DNA of 64,000 nucleotides, from positions 62,001 to 126,000 of the forward strand of contig NZ_JBHSCH010000002.1 of the NCBI RefSeq assembly GCF_042651065.1. The letters run 5' to 3'. The translations under genes were made by a program, and so were the position numbers. The stretch comes from Pseudoroseomonas aestuarii. Its GTDB lineage: Bacteria; Pseudomonadota; Alphaproteobacteria; Acetobacterales; Acetobacteraceae. Shown here one piece after another: positions 17,129-24,819 of this stretch. The notes below the pieces were generated by a model. It did not search any database. It was not told the origin of the DNA and saw nothing but the letters and a program-made list of their open reading frames with translations. The number at the start of each line of letters is the position of its first letter. Position 1 is the stretch's first letter.

Positions 17129-17274
17129 GGTCCTGACTCTCCCGAAAGAATTGGGCGCGGACGGTGAACGCTTCCCCCGCCCCTGGCAAGACGGGGGGGC
17201 GCGGAAAGGGAGGGTCTGGCCAGGGCCGGGGACGTGGTTAAGCTACCTCCAAAGAATTGGGAGTCCGGAAAGCC

Positions 17275-18285
17275 ATGTCCGCAGCCAGCGTTCCCCCCAG
17301 CCCCCCCTCGGGAGGGGCATCGCGCCACCGCCTCGTCTCGGTGCGGCGCCTGCCACCCGCCGTCACGGCGCGGGCCGCGGCGGAGTATGACGGCGTCCTG
17401 GCGGTGGAGCACGACATCGGGCGCGAGGAATCGCTGGCGCTGCTGCGCGACCACGCGGCGGAGGCGCTGCTGTTCAGCTCCAGCTTCAAGCTGGATGCCG
17501 GCTACATCGCCGCCATGCCGCCCCAGGTGAAGGTGGCCGCCACCTGCTCGGTGGGCTTCGACCATGTCGACGTGGCGGCGGCCAAGGCGCGCGGCCTCAT
17601 CGTCACCAACACGCCGGACGTGCTGACCGGCTGCACCGCCGACCTCGCCTTTTCCCTGCTGCTCTCCGCCGCCCGCCGCCTGCCCGAGGCCGACGCGCTG
17701 ATGCGGCGCGACGCCTGGGGGCCGCGCAGCATGGGCGATTTCCTCGGCGTGCGCGTCTGGGGCAAGACGCTCGGCATCCTCGGCATGGGGCGGATCGGGC
17801 GCGCGGTGGCGCGGCGCGCCCGCGGCTTCGACATGCGCGTGCTCTATCACGACGTGGCGCCGCTGCCGCCGGCGCTGGAGGAAGGCGCGCACTACGTGGA
17901 GTCGCTGCCCGCCCTGCTGGCGCAGAGCAACTTCCTCTCCCTCCACTGCCCCCTCACCCCCGCCACCCGCCATGTGCTGAACAACGAGACCCTGGCCCTG
18001 CTGCCGCGCGGCGCGGTGGTGGTGAACGCCGCGCGTGGCGGGCTGATCGACGAGGAGGCGCTGATCGCCCGGCTGCAGGATGGCCACATCGCCGCCGCCG
18101 GGCTCGACGTGTTCGAGGGCGAGCCGCGCTTCGACCGGCGCTTCATCGGCCTGCCCAACGTGGCGCTGGCGCCGCATATCGGCAGCGGCACGGTGGAGAC
18201 GCGCGACGCCATGGGCCACCGCAGCCTGGACAACATCGCGGCCGTGCTGGCCGGCCACCCCCCCATCGACCCGATCTGGAGCTGA
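17275..18285 (+). CDS. D-2-hydroxyacid dehydrogenase (glyoxylate/hydroxypyruvate reductase type)
   Basis: A 336-residue NAD(P)-dependent D-isomer-specific 2-hydroxyacid dehydrogenase. The Rossmann motif is GILGMGRIGRAVARRARGF near residue 165. Catalytic residues can be placed: Arg in NAARGGLID, Glu in DVFEGEP, and His in LAPHIGSGTVETR. The C-terminal SGTVETRDAM pattern resembles the GhrA/glyoxylate reductase group that reduces glyoxylate or hydroxypyruvate. ATG 17275 was preferred over TTG 17257. A second paralogue starts five bases after the stop, so the pair is one transcription unit. It is divergent from the SDR gene across a 146-bp gap. Confidence 0.9.
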   Translation: MSAASVPPSPPSGGASRHRLVSVRRLPPAVTARAAAEYDGVLAVEHDIGREESLALLRDHAAEALLFSSSFKLDAGYIAAMPPQVKVAATCSVGFDHVDVAAAKARGLIVTNTPDVLTGCTADLAFSLLLSAARRLPEADALMRRDAWGPRSMGDFLGVRVWGKTLGILGMGRIGRAVARRARGFDMRVLYHDVAPLPPALEEGAHYVESLPALLAQSNFLSLHCPLTPATRHVLNNETLALLPRGAVVVNAARGGLIDEEALIARLQDGHIAAAGLDVFEGEPRFDRRFIGLPNVALAPHIGSGTVETRDAMGHRSLDNIAAVLAGHPPIDPIWS

Positions 18286-18290
18286 GCCGC

Positions 18291-19262
18291 ATGAGCAAGC
18301 CCGTCCTCCTGCTGACCCGCCGCTTCCCGGATGCCGTGGAGGCCCGCGCGCAGCGGGACTACACCACCATCCCCAACCCGGCCGACGTGCCGATGTCGGG
18401 CAGCCAGATCGCCAGGGCGGCGGCGGAGGGTGAGGCGGTGGGCATCCTCTGCGCCGCCGGCGACGCGCTGAGGGCCGAGACCATCGCCGCCCTGCCGGAG
18501 AGCGTGAAGATCATCGCCACCTTCAGCGTCGGCACCGACCATATCGACCTGGAAGCGGCGGCGGCGCGCGGCATCGTGGTGAGCAACACGCCGGACGTGC
18601 TGAGCGTGGCCACCGCCGAGATCGCCATGCTGCTGATCCTGACCGCCGCCCGGCGCGGCGGCGAGGCGGAGCGGCTGGTGCGCGCCCGCGCCTGGACCGG
18701 CTGGGCGCCCACCCAGCTGATGGGGGTGACGCTGGAGGGCAAGCGCCTCGGCATCCTCGGCATGGGGCGCATCGGCCAGGCCCTGGCGCAGATGGCGCGC
18801 GGCTTCGGCATGGAGATCCACTACCGCAACCGCAACCGCCTCCCGCCCGCCGAGGAGCAGGGCGCGACCTACCATGGCGACGACACCGCCTTCCTCGGCG
18901 CCATCGACGTGCTGTCGATGCACATCCCCGGCGGCGCCGCGACGCGCCACTGGCTCGATGCCCGGCGCATCGCCCAGCTCCGCCCCGGCGCCATCGTGGT
19001 CAACACCGGGCGCGGCACCACGGTGGACGACCAGGCGCTCTGCGCGGCGCTGCAATCCGGCCATCTCCGCGCCGCCGGGCTCGACGTGTTCGACGGCGAG
19101 CCGAAGATCTTCGAGGGCTACCACACGGCGCCCAACGTGGTGCTGCTGCCGCATCTCGGCAGCGCCACGGTGGAGACGCGCGACGCCATGGGCTTCCGCT
19201 GCCTCGACAACCTCGACGCCGTGCTGCTGCGCGGCGAGCCCGCGCCGCACAAGGTCGGCTGA
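18291..19262 (+). CDS. D-2-hydroxyacid dehydrogenase (second tandem paralogue)
   Basis: A 323-residue protein homologous to the gene just upstream, with the same order of motifs: GILGMGRIGQALAQMARGFG for the cofactor, Arg in NTGRGTTVDD, Glu in DVFDGEP, and His in LLPHLGSATVETRDAMG. Several stretches are near-identical to the first copy (SVGTDHIDLEAA against SVGFDHVDVAAA; SNTPDVLS against TNTPDVLT), but the overall sequences have diverged, which points to an old duplication with separate substrates. Start ATG 18291 follows the previous stop by five bases. The flavin reductase-like gene follows after 34 bp. Confidence 0.9.
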   Translation: MSKPVLLLTRRFPDAVEARAQRDYTTIPNPADVPMSGSQIARAAAEGEAVGILCAAGDALRAETIAALPESVKIIATFSVGTDHIDLEAAAARGIVVSNTPDVLSVATAEIAMLLILTAARRGGEAERLVRARAWTGWAPTQLMGVTLEGKRLGILGMGRIGQALAQMARGFGMEIHYRNRNRLPPAEEQGATYHGDDTAFLGAIDVLSMHIPGGAATRHWLDARRIAQLRPGAIVVNTGRGTTVDDQALCAALQSGHLRAAGLDVFDGEPKIFEGYHTAPNVVLLPHLGSATVETRDAMGFRCLDNLDAVLLRGEPAPHKVG

Positions 19263-19296
19263 CCCCTTTCCTCCTTCCGCCAGGACGACGCCCCGC

Positions 19297-19950
19297 ATGC
19301 TGTTCGACTTCGAGACGATCCCGACCCGCGAGGCCTACAAGCTGATGGTCTCGACCATCGTGCCGCGCCCGATCGCCTGGGTGGTGTCGCAGGACCAGGG
19401 GGGCGTGGTGAACGCCGCGCCCTATTCCTTCTTCAACGCCTTCGGCGACAATCCGCCGGTGGTGGGCTTCTCCTGCGGCCCGCGCCCCGAGGGCGCCGAC
19501 GCCCCGGCCAAGGACACGCTGGCCAATATCCGCGCCACCGGCCAGTTCGTCGTCTGCCTGGTGAACGAGGCGATGGGGCCGGCGATGAGCGCCACCGCCA
19601 CCGACTTCCCCCCCGGGGTGGACGAGCTGGAGGAGGTGGGGCTGGAAAAGGCCGCCAGCACCCGCGTGGCGCCGCCGCGCATCGCCCAGAGCCCGGTGGC
19701 GATGGAGTGCGAGACCTTCCAGCTCGTGCCCGTCGGCCACCACACGCTGGTGCTGGGCCGGGTGCTGGCGCTGCATGTCCGCGACGACTGCGTGCTGAAC
19801 GCCGAGAAATACTACATCGACACCCCGAAGCTGGACCTGCTGGGGCGCATGCACGGCCGCGGCTGGTACACCCGCACGCGGGACCGGGTGGACATCCCGC
19901 GCACCACCCTGGCGGAGTGGCAGGCCCGGAAGGCCGGCGCCGCCGAGTAG
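19297..19950 (+). CDS. Flavin reductase-like (FMN-binding split barrel) protein
   Basis: A 217-residue protein of the flavin reductase-like domain family. The opening MLFDFETIPTREAYKLMVST leads into the FMN-binding segment IVPRPIAWVVSQDQGGVVN, then NAAPYSFFNAFGDNPPVVGF, which is the family core. Members bind FMN and pass electrons from NAD(P)H, or act as flavoprotein partners of oxygenases; which applies is not shown. It is the third gene in the dehydrogenase unit. ATG 19297 is the first start that gives the standard N-terminus; the longer frame runs back through the previous gene. Confidence 0.88.
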   Translation: MLFDFETIPTREAYKLMVSTIVPRPIAWVVSQDQGGVVNAAPYSFFNAFGDNPPVVGFSCGPRPEGADAPAKDTLANIRATGQFVVCLVNEAMGPAMSATATDFPPGVDELEEVGLEKAASTRVAPPRIAQSPVAMECETFQLVPVGHHTLVLGRVLALHVRDDCVLNAEKYYIDTPKLDLLGRMHGRGWYTRTRDRVDIPRTTLAEWQARKAGAAE

Positions 19951-19997
19951 CCGCCCCACGCCGCCTCCCTGGGGCACCGCGGGGCGGGATTGCCTTT

Positions 19998-20018
19998 GCA
20001 CCGGCGGGGGGCCGGTGC
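19998..20018 (+). terminator. G-rich-loop hairpin before the permease gene
   Basis: An 8-bp perfect stem, GCACCGGC (19998-20005) and GCCGGTGC (20011-20018), closes a five-G loop. It lies 48 bp after the flavin reductase-like stop and could end that transcript, although no T-run follows. One possible permease start (GTG 20015) is inside the right arm, so the hairpin could instead affect translation of the permease. Confidence 0.5.
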
Positions 20019-20047
20019 TAACGCGGCTGAAAAGCAGTCGCAGTCGC

Positions 20048-21754
20048 GTGTCAATCACAACTCTCCCCTCCCCCCATCCCGTCACCCAGGCCGGCGCCCC
20101 GGCGCGGCAGCCGCCCCGGCGGCGCGTGCCGCTCTGGGCGCGCGCCGGCTGGCTCGTCGCCCTGCTGGTGGCGCTGCCCGTGCTGGCGGTGCTGGCCAGC
20201 GCCGCCGCCCCCCTGCTCGGCGGCGGCGACAACCAGGTCTGGCACCATATCGCCCGGACCAACCTGCTGCCCTATCTGGGCAACTCGCTGCAGCTGGGCG
20301 CGCTGGTGGCGGTGATGGCGGCGGGCACGGGCGTGGTCTGCGCCTGGCTGGTCACCGCCTGCCGCTTCCCCGGCCGCAAGTCGCTGGAGGTGGCGCTGCT
20401 GCTGCCGGTGGCCATGCCGGCCTATGTCTGCGGCTATCTCTACACCTGGCTGCTGGATGGCGCCGGCCCGGTGCAGACCGCCATTCGCGACGCCACCGGG
20501 CTGCGCTGGGGCGAATACTGGTTCCCCGAGATCCGCAGCCTGCCCGGCGCCGCGCTGATGCTGGCCGCCGTGCTCTACCCTTACGTGTACCTGCTCTGCC
20601 GCGCCGCCTTCCTGCAGCAGAGCACCTGCCTGATCGAGGCCAGCCGCACGCTCGGCCTCTCCCTGCCGCGCACCTTCCTGCGGGTGGCGCTGCCGCTGGC
20701 GCGGCCGGCGCTGGCCGCCGGCACCGGCCTAGTGCTGATGGAGACGCTGGCCGATTTCGGCACGGTGGACTACTTCGCCGTCCGCACCTTCACCACCGGC
20801 ATCTACGAGGCCTGGTTCGGCATGGGCGACCGCGGCGCCGCCAGCCAGCTCGCCGCCTGCCTGATGGGCGTGGTGGCGCTGCTGCTGCTGGCCGAGCACG
20901 CCTCGCGCGGCGGGCGCCGCTACCACCCCACCACCACCCGCCAGCCGCCGCTGCGGCCGGTGGCGCTGCATGGCGTGAAGGCCTGGGCGGCCACCGCCTT
21001 CTGCACCCTGCCGGTGCTGGTGGGCTTCGCCATCCCGGCGGGCGGGCTGCTCTGGCTGATGGTGGAGCAGGGCGACGCGCTGGCGCCGCACCGCTACCTG
21101 CCCTTCGCCCGCAACTCGCTGCTGCTGGCCGGCACCACGGCGCTGATCGGCGTGGCGCTGGCGGCGCTGCTGGGCTGGGGGCTGCGGCTCTATCCCTCGC
21201 GCCTCTCCCGCATCGCCAACCGGGTGGCGGGGCTGGGCTACGCGGTGCCGGGCTCGGTCATCGCCGTCGGCACGCTGGTGCCCTTCGGGCTGGCCGACAA
21301 CGCGCTGGATGGCTGGATGCGGGCGCAGTTCGGCCTCTCCACCGGGCTGCTGCTCTCGGGCACCATGGTGGCGCTGGTCTTCGCCTATGTGGTGCGCTTC
21401 CTGGCCGTGGGGCAGTCGGCGGTGGAGAGCGGTCTGGCCCGCCTCAAGCCCAGCCTGTTCCAGGCCGCCCGCACGCTGGGCTGTGGCCCGGGCGAGGCGA
21501 TCCGCCGGGTGGAGGCGCCGCTGGCGCGCGGCGCGCTGCTCACCGCCGCCGTGCTGGTGTTCGTGGACACGATGAAGGAGCTGCCCGCCACCCTCATCGT
21601 CCGCCCCTTCGACCTCGATACCCTGGCTGTGCGGGTGCACAACCTGGCCTCCGACGAGCGGCTGGCCGAGGCCTCGACGGCGGCGCTGCTGATCGTGGCG
21701 GTGGGCCTGGTCCCCGTCCTGGTGCTGGTGAAGGCGATGCACCGGAAGGATTGA
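20048..21754 (+). CDS. ABC transporter permease, iron (FbpB/SfuB) type, double-length
   Basis: A ~568-residue inner-membrane permease with two homologous halves, each with about six membrane segments, the layout of Fe(III) permeases such as FbpB and SfuB. Each half has an EAA-type loop for the ATPase: EASRTLGLSLPRTFLRVALPLARPA near residue 200, and QAARTLGCGPGEAIRRVEAPLARGA near residue 475. The ending METLADFGTVDYF and FVDTMKELPATLIVRPFDLDTLA are typical of the iron branch. No binding protein or ATPase gene is adjacent, so partners must be elsewhere. The start is uncertain: GTG 20048 is given, GTG 20015 would add 11 residues but lies in a hairpin. Confidence 0.85.
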   Translation: MSITTLPSPHPVTQAGAPARQPPRRRVPLWARAGWLVALLVALPVLAVLASAAAPLLGGGDNQVWHHIARTNLLPYLGNSLQLGALVAVMAAGTGVVCAWLVTACRFPGRKSLEVALLLPVAMPAYVCGYLYTWLLDGAGPVQTAIRDATGLRWGEYWFPEIRSLPGAALMLAAVLYPYVYLLCRAAFLQQSTCLIEASRTLGLSLPRTFLRVALPLARPALAAGTGLVLMETLADFGTVDYFAVRTFTTGIYEAWFGMGDRGAASQLAACLMGVVALLLLAEHASRGGRRYHPTTTRQPPLRPVALHGVKAWAATAFCTLPVLVGFAIPAGGLLWLMVEQGDALAPHRYLPFARNSLLLAGTTALIGVALAALLGWGLRLYPSRLSRIANRVAGLGYAVPGSVIAVGTLVPFGLADNALDGWMRAQFGLSTGLLLSGTMVALVFAYVVRFLAVGQSAVESGLARLKPSLFQAARTLGCGPGEAIRRVEAPLARGALLTAAVLVFVDTMKELPATLIVRPFDLDTLAVRVHNLASDERLAEASTAALLIVAVGLVPVLVLVKAMHRKD

Positions 21755-21755
21755 A

Positions 21756-21783
21756 GGCCGGCGGACATCGTCCGCCGGCCCTT
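21756..21783 (+). terminator. Stem-loop after the permease gene
   Basis: An 11-bp perfect stem GGCCGGCGGAC (21756-21766) with GTCCGCCGGCC (21770-21780), loop ATC, directly after the permease stop. It is followed by CTTGCAG, so it has only a poor T-run, and a stronger terminator lies 20 bp further on. Confidence 0.6.
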
Positions 21784-21801
21784 GCAGAAAGAAGATGGGG
21801 G

Positions 21802-21836
21802 CCTGGGGGAATTCCTTCCCCCAGGTTTCTTTTTTC
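21802..21836 (+). terminator. Strong rho-independent terminator
   Basis: A 10-bp perfect stem CCTGGGGGAA (21802-21811) with TTCCCCCAGG (21816-21825), loop TTCC, followed on the plus strand by TTTCTTTTTTC. This is a textbook intrinsic terminator for the permease unit. It lies just before the convergent glycosyltransferase gene, which ends at 21839, and the hairpin may also serve that gene. Confidence 0.88.
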
Positions 21837-21838
21837 TG

Positions 21839-22897
21839 TCAGACGTTGACCGCCCGCAGGCGGGGCTTCTTGTTCGCCTCGATCAGCTGCTCGTAGACCG
21901 AGACATAGTCCTCGGCCATGCGGCGGGCGGTGAAGCGCTGCTCGAAGCGCTGGCGGATGCGGGCGCGGTCCAGCTCCGGAATGCGCGCGACGGCCGCCAC
22001 CGCCTCATCCTCGTTCTCGACGATGAAGCCGGTCAGCCCGTTCTCCATCACCTCCGGCACGGAGCCGCGGCGCATGGCGATGACGGGCGTGCCGCAGGCC
22101 ATCGCCTCGATCATGACGAGGCCGAAGGGCTCCGGCCAGTCGATCGGGAAGAGCAGGGCATGGGCGCCGGAGAGGAACTCGGGCTTCTGGCTGTCGTTGA
22201 TCTCGCCGATGTACTCGACATGCGACTGGTTCATCAGCGGCGAGATCTCGCGGTTGTAGTAGGCGCGGTCGGCGTCGTCGATCTTGGCGGCAACCTTCAG
22301 CTTGACCCCGGCGCGGGCGGCGATGCGGATGGCGCGGTCCAGCCCCTTCTCCGGCGAGACGCGGCCGAGGAAGGCGAAGTATTTCTGCTCCACCGGCTGC
22401 GGCGTCAGCCGGTCGGCCGGCATGCCGTGCAGCACGGTGCGCGCCCAGTTCAGCTTCGGGATCGGCAGGCGCTGGTTGTCGGAGATCGAGACGAAGGGCG
22501 TGTGCCCGTAGGTCTCGTAGATCATCTTGAATTCCGGCAGGTCGAGCCGACCATGCAGGGTGGTCAGGAACGGCGTGCGCTGCCGGTCCAGCAGGCCGAG
22601 CGGGAAGTAGTCGATATGGGAGTGGATGACGTCGAACTCGCCGGCGCGCTGGGCGATCTGCTCGACCATCTTGTAGTAGTGCGCCACCCAGTCCTTCACG
22701 GTGGGGTCGAGGCGCAGCGCCTGGTCGCGCATCGCGGCAAGCTTCGCGGCGGTGACGGAATCGCCGCTGGCGAAGAGGGTGACATCGTGGCCCATGGCCA
22801 CCAGTTCCTCGGTGAGGGAGGAGACGACGCGTTCCGTGCCGCCATACAACTTGGGCGGCACCGCCTCGAACAGCGGCGAGATTTGCGCGATACGCAT
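21839..22897 (-). CDS. Glycosyltransferase family 4 protein
   Basis: A 352-residue GT-B fold glycosyltransferase, retaining, using a nucleotide sugar in the cytoplasm. The N-terminal acceptor domain opens MRIAQISPLFEAVPPKLYGGTERVV, with the glycine-rich loop; DVIHSHIDYFPLG and FLTTLHGRLDLPE follow. The C-terminal donor domain has YFAFLGRVSPEKGLDRAIRIA, LLFPIDWPEPFGLVMIEAMACGTPVIA (the EPFGL...E-A-x-A-C-G signature) and RRGSVPEVMENGLTGFIV. ATG 22897 has AAGGGA about nine bases upstream. Such enzymes build polysaccharides or sugar osmolytes; the nearby OtsA and ABC exporter suggest a shared carbohydrate theme, but that is only neighbourhood evidence. Confidence 0.9.
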   Translation of the reverse strand: MRIAQISPLFEAVPPKLYGGTERVVSSLTEELVAMGHDVTLFASGDSVTAAKLAAMRDQALRLDPTVKDWVAHYYKMVEQIAQRAGEFDVIHSHIDYFPLGLLDRQRTPFLTTLHGRLDLPEFKMIYETYGHTPFVSISDNQRLPIPKLNWARTVLHGMPADRLTPQPVEQKYFAFLGRVSPEKGLDRAIRIAARAGVKLKVAAKIDDADRAYYNREISPLMNQSHVEYIGEINDSQKPEFLSGAHALLFPIDWPEPFGLVMIEAMACGTPVIAMRRGSVPEVMENGLTGFIVENEDEAVAAVARIPELDRARIRQRFEQRFTARRMAEDYVSVYEQLIEANKKPRLRAVNV

Positions 22898-23008
22898 GAA
22901 CGCGATCCCTTTTCTCAGGCAGATCACAGCTTCTATTTGAGTTCAGGCGCGAAAACATTGAAAATATTTATCGGCGCCTTTACTTCATTGGCGTTATACA
23001 AATCCATT
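22898..23008. promoter_or_regulatory. AT-rich divergent promoter region
   Basis: The gap between the glycosyltransferase gene (minus strand) and the ABC exporter gene (plus strand) is markedly AT-rich, including CATTGAAAATATTTATC near 22956 and GCGTTATACAAATCC near 22992. It should carry both promoters. No -35/-10 pair with standard spacing could be fixed by eye. Confidence 0.45.
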
Positions 23009-23032
23009 ATGGCGAAAAGTAGGCTGCCTTGA
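23009..23032 (+). CDS. Possible seven-codon leader peptide (MAKSRLP)
   Basis: An ATG at 23009 opens a frame of seven sense codons that ends at TGA 23030-23032. That stop overlaps the TTG start of the ABC exporter gene (23029-23031) as TTGA. The exporter frame has a TAG at 23020-23022, so TTG 23029 is the only available start for the conserved N-terminus. Re-initiation after this short frame would explain how the weak TTG is used. No direct evidence of translation exists. Confidence 0.4.
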   Translation: MAKSRLP

Positions 23033-24807
23033 CCGCACCGAGCGCGCCGCGACCCTCCGCCTTCCGCTTCCTGTTCCGCTATGCACGCCGCCGGCCACTG
23101 GGCCATGCCGTGGTGTTCGGCGCCGTGCTGCTGGCGGTGCTGTGCTCCATCTCCACGCAATACGGGCTGAAGCACCTCATCGACATCGTGGCGATGGGGC
23201 CGGAGGCGGCGGCGCGCAGCGTCTGGCCGGCCTTCGCGCTGCTCTGCGCCATCATCGCGGCCGACAACCTGCTCTGGCGCGTCGGCGGCTGGGCGGCGGC
23301 GCGCAGCTTCACCGCCGTCACCGGCGACATCCGGCAGGATCTTTTCGCCCATCTCGCCGGCCACACCCCAGGCTACTTCGCGGACCGCCTGCCAGGGGCG
23401 CTCGCCGCCCGCGTCTCCGCCACCGCCCAGGCCGCCTTCACGGTGGAGAACACGCTCGCCTGGAACGTGGTGCCGCCCAGCGCGGCGGTGATCGGCGCCA
23501 TCCTGTTCACCGGCGCCATCCACCCGCCGCTGGCACTGGCGCTGGCCGCCGTGGCACTGGCCATCGGCCTGCTGATGCACCGGCTGGCGCGACGTGGCGC
23601 CGCACTGCACCGCCGGCACGCCAACAGCGCCGCCGCCATCGATGGCGAGCTGGTGGACGTGGTGGGCAATATTGGCGTCATGCGCGCCTTCGGCGCCACG
23701 CTGCGCGAGCGGGCGCGCATCGCCGGGGCCGTGGGCGAGGAGATCGGCGCCCACCGGCGCAGCCTGCTCTACATGGAGAAGCTGCGGACGATCCACGCCG
23801 TGCTCACCGTGCTGATGGCGGGCGCCGTGCTGGCCGCCGCCCTGCTGCTCTGGCAGCGCGGCCAGGCCTCGGTGGGGGACGTGGCGCTGCTCGCCACCCT
23901 GTCGCTGACCATCCTGCACGGCACGCGGGACATCGCGGTGGCGCTGGTGGAACTGACCCAGCAGCTCGCCCGGCTGGAGGAGGCGACCGGCGCCCTCCTC
24001 GTGCCGCACGCGCTGGAGGACCGCCCCGGCGCCGTCCCCCTTATCCCCGGCACGGGGGAGGTGCGGCTCGAATCGGTGCACTTCGCCTATCCCGACCGCC
24101 CGACGGTGCTGGACGGGCTGGACCTCACCGTGCCGCCCGGCCAGCGCGTCGGGCTGGTGGGCTTCTCGGGCGCCGGCAAGTCCACCGTGCTGGCCCTGCT
24201 GCAACGCTTCTACGACCCCGATTCCGGCCGCGTGCTGATCGACGGGCAGGATCTGCGCGACGTCACGCTGGAGAGCCTGCACACGGCGCTGGCCGTGGTG
24301 CCGCAGGACACCGCCCTGTTCCACCGCACGGTGCGGGAGAACATCCGCTACGGCCGCCCCGACGCGACGGACGAGGAGGTGCTGCGCGCCGCCGAGATGG
24401 CGCATTGCCGCGCCTTCATCGAGGCGCTGCCGGAGGGGTTCGACACGGTGGTGGGCAACCGTGGCGTCAAGCTCTCGGGCGGGCAGCGGCAGCGCCTGGC
24501 CATCGCCCGCGCGCTGCTGAAGGACACGCCCATCCTGCTGCTCGACGAGGCCACCTCGGCGCTGGACAGCGAGAGCGAGCGCGCCATCCAGGCGGCGCTC
24601 GACAGCCTGATGCGCGGCCGCACCGTCATCGCCATCGCGCACCGCCTTTCGACCCTGCAAAATTTCGACAGAATCATCGTGATGAATCACGGCCGGATCG
24701 TGGAGGACGGCCCTCCGTCGGAGCTGGCCCGCCGCCACGGACCGTATCGCGAATTGCTGCGCCAGCAGCACTCCGGGAACCTGCCGGAGCTGCCGGAGGC
24801 GGCGTGA
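23029..24807 (+). CDS. ABC exporter, fused membrane and ATP-binding domains
   Basis: A 592-residue half-transporter of the exporter type: about six membrane segments (residues ~20-320) followed by one nucleotide-binding domain. The ATPase motifs are complete: Walker A GFSGAGKST near residue 383, Q-loop VVPQDTALF, signature LSGGQRQRLAIARALL, Walker B ILLLDEATSALD, and the H-loop AIAHRLSTL. Homodimer function in lipid, polysaccharide or peptide export is usual for the family. The start is TTG 23029 with AGTAGG upstream; an in-frame TAG just before rules out any earlier start. It is followed after 12 bp by otsA. Confidence 0.9.
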   Translation: MTAPSAPRPSAFRFLFRYARRRPLGHAVVFGAVLLAVLCSISTQYGLKHLIDIVAMGPEAAARSVWPAFALLCAIIAADNLLWRVGGWAAARSFTAVTGDIRQDLFAHLAGHTPGYFADRLPGALAARVSATAQAAFTVENTLAWNVVPPSAAVIGAILFTGAIHPPLALALAAVALAIGLLMHRLARRGAALHRRHANSAAAIDGELVDVVGNIGVMRAFGATLRERARIAGAVGEEIGAHRRSLLYMEKLRTIHAVLTVLMAGAVLAAALLLWQRGQASVGDVALLATLSLTILHGTRDIAVALVELTQQLARLEEATGALLVPHALEDRPGAVPLIPGTGEVRLESVHFAYPDRPTVLDGLDLTVPPGQRVGLVGFSGAGKSTVLALLQRFYDPDSGRVLIDGQDLRDVTLESLHTALAVVPQDTALFHRTVRENIRYGRPDATDEEVLRAAEMAHCRAFIEALPEGFDTVVGNRGVKLSGGQRQRLAIARALLKDTPILLLDEATSALDSESERAIQAALDSLMRGRTVIAIAHRLSTLQNFDRIIVMNHGRIVEDGPPSELARRHGPYRELLRQQHSGNLPELPEAA

Positions 24808-24819
24808 GGGGAAGCGCGC

